Of a DNA stretch of 64,000 nucleotides, positions 36,880 to 44,423 are shown piece by piece. The first letter of the stretch is position 1, and each line of letters begins with the position of its first letter. Both the position numbers and the translations under genes were made by a program. Under the pieces are notes generated by a model. It had not been told where the DNA came from. It ran no database searches and saw only the letters and a program-made list of their open reading frames with translations. Location: positions 19,868-83,867 of the forward strand of contig JAWKPW010000011.1 in NCBI GenBank assembly GCA_041390465.1. The letters are read 5' to 3'. This stretch comes from JAABRU01 sp041390465. Lineage in GTDB: Bacteria > Desulfobacterota > Desulfobacteria > Desulfobacterales > Desulfococcaceae.

Positions 36880-37313
36880 ACTGAGCAATGTTATGCCGGT
36901 GCCCCCATTGATTTGCGGCAATGCCTTCCTTTTTTCACAGCGGGTCAGATCACCTGACACTGTCTTCCCTTCCGGGATTCCGGTTTGTTTTTGGTTCTTT
37001 TCTCTGTGACAATATCACAATCTCTTCGGATTTTTCCGCCCCGGAACCAGAGGCGGATCAGCGGATTTGACCCCCTGCCGTTTTTTCAGACAGAAAAATC
37101 TCTGTGTCCTCTGTGATACCGGTTCCCCATTGAAAACATGCTTATGTTTGGATCAAATCAGTGTCGATTCGGTATGAAAACCTCTGTGTTCCCTGTGGGA
37201 AAGAAAACGGCAGCGGGGCAGATCGACTGGCAATGTCATCCCTGAATCCTGCAGATCCATGACCTTATCAAATGCCGGCTTTCCGGAAATGACGGAAAAA
37301 CCGCTGTGCTTCC
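36880..37313. other. Intergenic region with a mini-element
   Basis: 37116-37175 is a 60-bp palindromic mini-element (ATACCGGTTCCCCATTGAAA to GTCGATTCGGTAT), the inverse of the copies near 28486 and 28636. Nothing else supported. Confidence 0.55.
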
Positions 37314-39422
37314 TCAATAAAGTTCAAAATCAGAATCTTTGACCGGAGCATGATGATTGTCCTCATCCAGGGCAAGATGCCCTGTTTTTGCAGGGACAGT
37401 TCCCTGTCTGTATCTGTCATGCTTTTTTTCCGCATCCCTTTTCTCACTGATATGCAGAATCCTGTATCCGGAATGACTGCTTTTTCCCTCCCCGTATTCA
37501 TCCTGCCCGTCATTCCCCCTGCCATATCCGCTCTTTCCGGATCTGCTGTCATCCACTTTGAAAAATGCCACAGCTCTGTTCAGATATTCAGCCTGTCCCG
37601 CCAGATTTTCAGAAGTGGAGGCCATTTCCTCGGACACAGAGGTGTTCTGCTGAATGACCTCATCAAGCTGCTGCACAGCTTTGTTGATCTGTGCCGCGCC
37701 TGTGTCCTGCTCTGCACAGGCTGCATTGATTTCCTGCACCAGTTCCGCAGTCCTGCGGATATCCGGCACAATTTTTTCCAGCATTTCGCCTGCTTTTCTT
37801 GCAATGGACACGCTTGAGGCCGAAAGAGAGGCGATTTCATTCGCGGAAATCTGACACCGTTCAGCCAGTTTCCGCACTTCCGAGGCCACAACGGCAAAAC
37901 CCTTTCCGCTTTCTCCGGCGCGCGCTGCCTCGACAGCGGCATTCAGGGCCAGCAGATCTGTTCTGCGGGCAATATCCTCAATGACCGATATTTTCTGCGC
38001 GATATTTTCCATGGCCGCAACCGTTTCAGCCACGGCTTTGCCGCCTTCCACAGCATCTTCGGCAGATTTGCGGGCAATCTTTTCCGTCTGCATGGCATTG
38101 TCCGCATTCTGCCGGATATTGGAGGCCATCTGCTCAATGGATGCGGACACCTCTTCTGCGGCAGATGCCTGCTCCGATGCACCCTGGGACATTTCTTCTG
38201 CACCGGCACTGAGTTCCTGACTGCCGGTGGCCACATTTCGCGCGGCAGTCTTGACATCCGCAACCACAGCGCGCAGGCCCTGCACCATTTCCTTGAGAGC
38301 ATCGGCCAGCATTCCCACCTCATCCTTCTGATCCACATCAATGCGGGCAGTAAGATCCCCGGCCGCAACTTTTTTGGCAAAATCCACACCCCTGATCATG
38401 GGAGAGACAATGTTCCGGGTGATAAAAAATGCAATAACAATCCCGAAGATCAGGGCAAAAAACAGACCGAAAATCATCACATTCGAGGCAGAGGAAAGGG
38501 CATTCACGGTTTCGCCTGCCACGTCCAGGGAATGCTCCATGGCTTTGTCCGCTGTGCTTTTTGCCTCTGCCAGCACTCTGTCTGCTGCAATTCCCCTTTT
38601 CCGGTTCAAATCCTCAAGTCTGAGCCATGATTCCCGCAGAGTGCTCATGGCTGTCCGGTATTCTTCTGCGGCCCCCCTTATTTTGTCAATGGCTGCGATA
38701 TTGCTGTCTGTTCTGGTGATTTTTCTGATTTGATCCATTTTTCTGTCTGCATCACCAAAGTGCTTTATCGCGTCTTGCAGGATTTCCGGTTTCCGGATTG
38801 CCTGCGCCTTGAAATTGGCCACCCGGATTTCATTGATCAGATCCATGATCTCATTTATTGCTGATACTTTCAGCACACGTTCAGACAGTTCTGACGCCTC
38901 GGCCTTTGCTGCGATTTCCTCTTTCATCATCCGGTTCTGATCCGCAAGAAAATCAGAAGCATTTTTCAGCAGCATATCTGCGGAACTGTCCATCTCAGAC
39001 CGCATTTTGCTTATTTTTTCATTTTCCTGCACTGTCTCGCCCACCAGTTTTTCATATTCATCCACAGCCTGTTTCATATTTCGGAGAGCTTCGGCCAGCT
39101 TTTCCAGATGTGAAGACCGGTTTTGCAGTTCTGCTGCACGCTCCAAATGTTCCTTCACCGATTCCATCTGCTTCAGACCTGTTTCCAGATAAACCTTTTC
39201 CTGGCTGAGCGCATATCCCCGCATCTGATACATGGTGTTAAGGGAAGCCCGTTCCAGGTCATTGGATACCGCAAGTTCCGGTATATATTCATCGGAAAGT
39301 ATTTCGGACTGGATTTTCACCCCGTTCATTTTCCACACAGCCAGCCCGCCAAGTATGCTGGCAATGACAATCAGAATGCCGAATCCCATGCCGATTTTCA
39401 CACTCAGACTGAGATTTTTCAT
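37314..39422 (-). CDS. Methyl-accepting chemotaxis protein
   Basis: 702 residues. N-terminal membrane helix (about 9-31), a long helical periplasmic sensor (about 35-310) resembling a double four-helix bundle, second membrane helix (MIFGLFFALIFGIVIAFFI), a HAMP domain, then the signalling coiled coil with the hallmark RRTDLLALNAAVEAARAGE and GKGFAVVASEVRKLAE. The C-terminus carries an unusual Gly/Ser/Asp/Lys-rich tail and ends VKDSDFELY, which may serve as a CheR-binding pentapeptide (inference). The sensed ligand is unknown; the two orphan binding proteins and the receiver fusion nearby are candidates for the same pathway. Confidence 0.92.
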   Translation of the reverse strand: MKNLSLSVKIGMGFGILIVIASILGGLAVWKMNGVKIQSEILSDEYIPELAVSNDLERASLNTMYQMRGYALSQEKVYLETGLKQMESVKEHLERAAELQNRSSHLEKLAEALRNMKQAVDEYEKLVGETVQENEKISKMRSEMDSSADMLLKNASDFLADQNRMMKEEIAAKAEASELSERVLKVSAINEIMDLINEIRVANFKAQAIRKPEILQDAIKHFGDADRKMDQIRKITRTDSNIAAIDKIRGAAEEYRTAMSTLRESWLRLEDLNRKRGIAADRVLAEAKSTADKAMEHSLDVAGETVNALSSASNVMIFGLFFALIFGIVIAFFITRNIVSPMIRGVDFAKKVAAGDLTARIDVDQKDEVGMLADALKEMVQGLRAVVADVKTAARNVATGSQELSAGAEEMSQGASEQASAAEEVSASIEQMASNIRQNADNAMQTEKIARKSAEDAVEGGKAVAETVAAMENIAQKISVIEDIARRTDLLALNAAVEAARAGESGKGFAVVASEVRKLAERCQISANEIASLSASSVSIARKAGEMLEKIVPDIRRTAELVQEINAACAEQDTGAAQINKAVQQLDEVIQQNTSVSEEMASTSENLAGQAEYLNRAVAFFKVDDSRSGKSGYGRGNDGQDEYGEGKSSHSGYRILHISEKRDAEKKHDRYRQGTVPAKTGHLALDEDNHHAPVKDSDFELY

Positions 39423-39621
39423 CAGGTTACCTCCTTATTTTTTTGCGAAGAAGAAACTGTTTCCCTGCCAAACCTTTTTCCCTCTCTGAAAAAACGACAC
39501 CTGTTTTTTCAGAACCCTCTTTTTGCCATGTTTTGTGCGTTTTGTCCAGAAAACCTTTTCAGGCAATCCGTGTGAACATACAACTTGCACAGAAAAGGCA
39601 AGTGTGATATATTCAAAAATT

Positions 39622-39954
39622 ATGAAACAATATATCATAGATGAACTCAGATATCAGGATTTTGAGAAAATAAAAGCCTATTTGGATGAAAACTTCGGTG
39701 CGTCCGGGGTGGACAATCTGTACTGGATTCCCCTTAATCCGGAACTGCTTACACCTGTGCAGGCGGAACATGCGGACTGTCATCCCCTGTGTTTTGCCTT
39801 GGAACTTGCGGAAAACAGCGTGTCCTGCGAACTGCTGATCCGCACCCGGAACCGGATGCGCTGTGACTGCATGGGATATGCCAATGCGCAGCAGCGCAAC
39901 TGGATTATGGACTGCATGGATGCCATATTGGAGAAGCTGGACATCCGTATCTGA
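39622..39954 (+). CDS. Conserved-looking hypothetical protein
   Basis: 110 residues from ATG 39622. No family recognised. It mixes alpha and beta stretches, with five cysteines (HADCHPLCFALEL, SCELLI, MRCDCMG) and a C-terminal helix (NWIMDCMDAILEKLDIRI). The ribosome site is weak. It is divergent from the chemotaxis receptor and precedes the RNase J remnant by 93 bases. Codon use looks normal for the window. Confidence 0.6.
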   Translation: MKQYIIDELRYQDFEKIKAYLDENFGASGVDNLYWIPLNPELLTPVQAEHADCHPLCFALELAENSVSCELLIRTRNRMRCDCMGYANAQQRNWIMDCMDAILEKLDIRI

Positions 39955-40047
39955 GGCTGTCCGATGATGTGTTCCGAAATCACAGGCCAAAGAAAGCTCG
40001 GCACAACGTAGCACTGAGGAAAAAGAAAGTTTCAGAGGACCCTGACG

Positions 40048-41682
40048 ATGCTCACCGGTTATTCCGCTGGGAGGATTGGGAGGATCGGTCTCAACATGAT
40101 GGTTGTGGGATAGAGACACTGATCATTGTTGATGCGGGGCTGATGTTCCCCGAGGATTACATGCTGGGCGTGGATCTGGTCATTCCGGACATGGATTATA
40201 TCCGCCGGAACAAATCCAGAGTGGCCAGAATTGTTCTCACCCATGCCCTCAGAACCATATCAGACTCTGCCCTTCCTTCTGCACTTAGAAGAATCAATGT
40301 GCCGGTGTATGGAACGCCTTTTACAATGGGCGTGGTCCGGCACAAACTGGAGGAGCATGGCTTTCTGTTTCCATTTGATTTGCGGGAAATCCGGCCCGGT
40401 CAGCGTCACCTTTTATCGGTGACGTCGATGGACATTATCCGGGTGGGGCACAGCGTGGTGGATGGCATTGCGGTCGCGATCCACTACACATATGGGGCTG
40501 GTGATTCACGCGGAACAAAATCAGTCACACGGCCATTGATGACATGTTGATCCCGGATGTGTGAACAAATTCGCTTTGTGCGGAGAAGAGGGGTGCTGGC
40601 TCTGCTTTCGGATTCCACCAATGTGGAAAGGATACACCATCTCTGACCGGGAAATTGGGGAAAGTCTGCGCCAGATCTTTTCCCGCCGCGGGAACCTTTC
40701 ATTGTGGCCTGTTTGCATCAGCATTTCCCGGATTCAGCAGATCGTGGACGTGCCGGGAACAGGGCAACAGATTGTCTTCAACGGCAGAAGCATTGAGGTT
40801 ACCTCCCAGATGGCAAAGAGCTCGGCTATCTCCAGGTCCCGATGACATGGAATTGACATTCAGTCTGTGGAAGATTTTCCGGATTCCCGCATCATCATCA
40901 TCACCACCGGCAGTCAGGGGGAACCCATGTCCGCCCTTGCCCGGATGTCAACGGGAATTCACAAGCAGATCCGCATCCGGCAGGGGGATACCGTGATTCT
41001 TTCCTCCAAGTTCATTCCCGGAAATGAAAAGGCCATTGCCAAGATCATCAACAACCTCTACCGCCGGGGCGCAGATGTGATTTATGAAAAAATCTCAGCC
41101 ATCCATGTGTCCGGCCATGCCTTCCGCGAGGAACTGAAACTGATGATCAACCTGACCCGGCCCCGTTATTTTATTCCCATTCACGGCGAATACCGGCATC
41201 TGGTGCTTCATGCACGGCTGGCTGAGGATATGGGCATCCCCCGCGAAAATGTCCTTCTGGCTGAAAACGGGCAGGTCATTGAATTTGACGAAAACGGGGG
41301 CAGGATCCGGGAAAGCATTCCCACCGGACGGATTCTGGTGGACGGAAAAGGGATCGGGGATGTGGGCATGAGCCTTCTGAAAGAGCGCAGAGCCCTGTCT
41401 GAAGACGGATTCGTGGCTGTGACTCTGGCCTTTGACGAGGAAACCGGCATTGTCATGTACGGGCCGGAAATCATTTCCCGCGGCTTTGTGTTTGAAAACG
41501 AAACCGGTCATCTGCTCGATGATGCCATCTGTGTCGTTCTGGAGGCCATAGAAGACATTGGGCCTGACACCAAAGAGCGGATTGAGAAAATACGCGCCAG
41601 AATTCAGGGGGATCTGCGGAAATATTTCAATTTCACCATCCGGCGCAAACCTGTCATTCTGCCCTTTATTGTGGAAGTGTGA
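40048..41682 (+). pseudogene. rnj: Ribonuclease J, N-terminal half decayed
   Basis: The second half (40867-41682) is a clean frame typical of RNase J: IIITTGSQGEPMSALARM, FIPIHGEYRHLVLHARLAE, and the C-terminal PEIISRGFVF. The first half shows the same family in scattered frames: VIPLGGLG, then IGLNMMVVG, LIIVDAGLMFPEDYMLGVD, LALLSDSTNVER, IVFNGRSIEV. At least six small indels separate them. The metal-binding HxHxDH motif expected after VARIVLTH reads as LTHALRTISDSALP, so both indels and substitutions have hit the active site. RNase J normally processes mRNA and rRNA. Gene decay or a bad sequence patch. Confidence 0.8.
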
Positions 41683-41732
41683 CAAATTTAAGGCGATTTC
41701 CGCAAAAGAACACCCCTCAGAGAACATCCCCC

Positions 41733-41766
41733 AGATTTGACAACTTTCCAAAAGTTGTCAAATCTT
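41733..41766. terminator. GATTTGACAACTTT-family hairpin
   Basis: AGATTTGACAACTTT-CCA-AAAGTTGTCAAATCTT, 50 bases after the RNase J stop and before the acyl carrier protein gene. Confidence 0.6.
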
Positions 41767-41819
41767 GCATGAATCGCATTGTAAACAATTAACAACAGGC
41801 AGGCGATAAGACTGACGCC

Positions 41820-42083
41820 ATGAATACAGCGGAACTCAAAACAAAACTCAAAAAAATCATTGTGGAGGAACTGAACCTCAGAGATATCGAACCCGAAGAT
41901 ATCAAAGATGATGATCTCCTTTTCAGTGACCGATTCGGTCTGGATTCCATTGATGCCGTGGAACTGGTTTTTCAGATCAAAGAGCATTTTGGCGTGGAAA
42001 TCAGGAACATGAACGAAGGACGCCCTGCACTGCAGTCCGTCAGCACCCTTGCCGCGTTCATTGAGAAACGGCTTGGCGCATGA
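41820..42083 (+). CDS. Acyl carrier protein
   Basis: 87 residues, a typical ACP length. Ser43 in the FGLDSIDAVEL motif is the phosphopantetheine attachment site, and the acidic helix II follows. It overlaps the ketosynthase gene by 4 bases (ATGA) and leads a three-gene operon, so it is probably the dedicated carrier for that cassette rather than the fatty-acid synthase ACP. Confidence 0.9.
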   Translation: MNTAELKTKLKKIIVEELNLRDIEPEDIKDDDLLFSDRFGLDSIDAVELVFQIKEHFGVEIRNMNEGRPALQSVSTLAAFIEKRLGA

Positions 42084-43282
42084 AAAAACTCCCCCCTGTG
42101 GCCATCAGCGGAATGGGATGCCTGTGCGCGGCCGGTCTGAATGTGAAAGAGTGCACAGATTTTCTTTTCAGAGGCAAACGCTTTCCGGCCCCGCCCAAAT
42201 CATTTGCGGACTGTCAGTCTCTGAGCCATCCGGTTTTTGAAATCACAAAGGATTTTTTTCAGGCTGCAAATTTCCAGCACAAAGAAGTCCCCCGCACCAG
42301 TGCGCTGGCTCTGACAGCCGCGGCTGAGGCCATCCGGGATGCAGGCATTTCACGGGAACTGCTGCGCCAGAAACGGGTGGGTGTATGTCTGGGAACCAAT
42401 GTCAGCGGCGGCCTGAGCGGCAGATTTCTGGAGCATTTCCGGACACCGGAAAGCGATCCCTATATTCTGCCTGTGCATCGCTATGGCGGAGGCAATCCCG
42501 CTGTTCATATTGCCAGAGAATTCAGCCTTTCCGGCCCTTTTCAGACTGTGGTCAATGCCTGTTCCGCAGGCGGCGATGCCATTGGTCTGGCAGCGGCCTG
42601 GATCCGGCTGGGGCTTTGCGATGCCGTGCTAGCGGGCGGTGCGGATGCTTTGTATGAAATCACCTATTTCGGTTTTATGTCTCTGATGAACAGCGACACA
42701 GAACCGTGCAAACCCTTTGACGTCCGGCGGAACGGACTGAATCTGGGAGAAAGAGCCGCCATCATGCTGCTGGAATCTGAAGAGATGCTCACAGAAAGGG
42801 AGAAATCTCCCAGAGCATTGCTTATGGGTTACGGCTCCGCGAGTGACGCTCATCATCTGACTGCTCCGCACCCGGACGGCAGAGGTTTGCGTTTTGCCAT
42901 TGAAGAGGCCATGAAATCCGGCGGTGCAATGCCGCCGGATTTGGCTTTTGCCAATGCTCACGGCACAGGAACACGGGACAATGATCGGATTGAATCCCAG
43001 GTCTTTGCCGATCTGTTTCCGAAAATCCCCTTTTTGTCCACCAAAGGATATACGGGCCACACTTTGGGCGCGGCAGGAGCCATTGAAGCCGTGTTTACCG
43101 CTGTTTGCCTCGAGCAGGGACGGATTCCGGCCAGCGCGGGGTTCTCAGAGGCTGACCCGGAACTTCCCGCGTCACCTGTGCGGGAAAATACAAAGATTTC
43201 CGGCACCACTGCCCTGTCTGACACACTGGCCTTTGGCGGAAACAATGCTGTGCTGATTCTGGGCGCGGGAGACCGGAAATGA
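42080..43282 (+). CDS. Beta-ketoacyl-ACP synthase (KAS II-type)
   Basis: 400 residues, full-length ketosynthase that elongates an acyl-ACP by decarboxylative condensation. Catalytic triad complete: Cys161 in NACSAGGDA, His294 in NAHGTGT, His327 in YTGHTLGAAGAIEA. It overlaps the ACP gene (ATGA) before it and the chain-length-factor-like gene after it (ATGA). Such tightly coupled ACP/KS/CLF sets occur in aryl-polyene and other type II polyketide-like clusters. Ketoreductase, dehydratase, malonyl transferase and ligase genes are absent from the window. Confidence 0.9.
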   Translation: MKKLPPVAISGMGCLCAAGLNVKECTDFLFRGKRFPAPPKSFADCQSLSHPVFEITKDFFQAANFQHKEVPRTSALALTAAAEAIRDAGISRELLRQKRVGVCLGTNVSGGLSGRFLEHFRTPESDPYILPVHRYGGGNPAVHIAREFSLSGPFQTVVNACSAGGDAIGLAAAWIRLGLCDAVLAGGADALYEITYFGFMSLMNSDTEPCKPFDVRRNGLNLGERAAIMLLESEEMLTEREKSPRALLMGYGSASDAHHLTAPHPDGRGLRFAIEEAMKSGGAMPPDLAFANAHGTGTRDNDRIESQVFADLFPKIPFLSTKGYTGHTLGAAGAIEAVFTAVCLEQGRIPASAGFSEADPELPASPVRENTKISGTTALSDTLAFGGNNAVLILGAGDRK

Positions 43283-44319
43283 AAATTGCGATGGCGGGCA
43301 TTGGTGTGGCAGGCGGATTCGGCTGCGGTCTGTCTGCGCTGCGTTCGGCTCTGGAAAGCGGAAAGGTGCTGCCGCAGATCACAACCGTGCATTCGGCAAA
43401 AGGTGACATGGAAGTTCCGGCCCTGCTGGCCGATACCGCCCGGATTTCGGATTTCATTCCTGAAAAGGCCCTGCGCAGAAATGATCACTATACCCGCCTG
43501 GCCCTGCTGGGCTGTTTTCTGGCATTGGAAGATGCAGGGCTGAGGAACGCCAATCTGAACCGGATGGGGATTATTGTGGCAACCGGTCTGGGTTCCACCT
43601 GCAATACCCTGGATTTTGAAAATATTGTGGAGGGAAACAACGCAATCTGCTCCCCCACCCGTTTTTCCAATTCGGTTCACAACGCGGCAGCCGCGCATAT
43701 TTCCATTTTTCTCAACGCGTGCGGTCCCAATCTTTCCATCAATCAGTTTGACATGTCTCTGCCCTCAGCCATAATGGCAGCCGGCTGCTGGCTGCGGGAA
43801 GGACGCACGGAAATTGTACTGGTGGGGGGAGTGGATGAATTTTCCAATGTCATGGCCTATTACAGACATAACTGTTGTGCACGGGATGGAAAATTCCGGG
43901 TTCCCGTGGGAGAGGGCTGCGCGTTTTTTGTGCTTACTGCCAGACCGGAACTGGCCCGGTACGGATATATCAGCGAAGCTGCTGTGGGAAACGCGGAAAA
44001 AGGGAAAATCCCGGTTCCGGATGATGCTGCGGTGCTTTGTGAGCGGGAATCATACCGGAAAGACAGAAAAGTCTATGAACGGCATCTGGCAAAAAATCAG
44101 CCGGTTGCATCCTTTTCTCATTTGTACGGAAATCTTCCGGCGGGCATGGGATTTGACCTTGCCATAGCGGGCCTGGGATTTCACAGGGGCACATCCTGCC
44201 TTTCCTTTGGGGATATGCTCCGTCCCGGGATCGGGTCTTTCCCTGCCGCACCTGTCTGCTGTCTGAAGATCAATGAAAGCGCTGAATACGGAATGCTTAC
44301 GATGATTCCGGCATCTTAA
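43279..44319 (+). CDS. Ketosynthase-like chain-length factor without the nucleophile
   Basis: 346 residues, shorter than a true ketosynthase. The N-terminal half is thiolase-like (MAGIGVAGGFGCG, SPTRFSNSVHNAAAAHIS, IVLVGGVDEF), but where the family has DTACSSS it reads DMSLPSA (residues 158-164), so there is no catalytic Cys. The C-terminal segment SHLYGNLPAGMGFDLAIAGL resembles the PF13723-type ketosynthase N-domain proteins that act as chain-length factors in aryl-polyene clusters. It probably forms a heterodimer with the preceding ketosynthase. Last gene of the operon. Confidence 0.75.
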   Translation: MKIAMAGIGVAGGFGCGLSALRSALESGKVLPQITTVHSAKGDMEVPALLADTARISDFIPEKALRRNDHYTRLALLGCFLALEDAGLRNANLNRMGIIVATGLGSTCNTLDFENIVEGNNAICSPTRFSNSVHNAAAAHISIFLNACGPNLSINQFDMSLPSAIMAAGCWLREGRTEIVLVGGVDEFSNVMAYYRHNCCARDGKFRVPVGEGCAFFVLTARPELARYGYISEAAVGNAEKGKIPVPDDAAVLCERESYRKDRKVYERHLAKNQPVASFSHLYGNLPAGMGFDLAIAGLGFHRGTSCLSFGDMLRPGIGSFPAAPVCCLKINESAEYGMLTMIPAS

Positions 44320-44423
44320 ACAGTGTTCATGCGAATACGCCAAAGTGAAAATTCCCTGAACTGCCCCCGCTTCGGGTGTAGGGGCTCAACACCTTATTTT
44401 TAAAACTGATTTCTGACAGCTTT

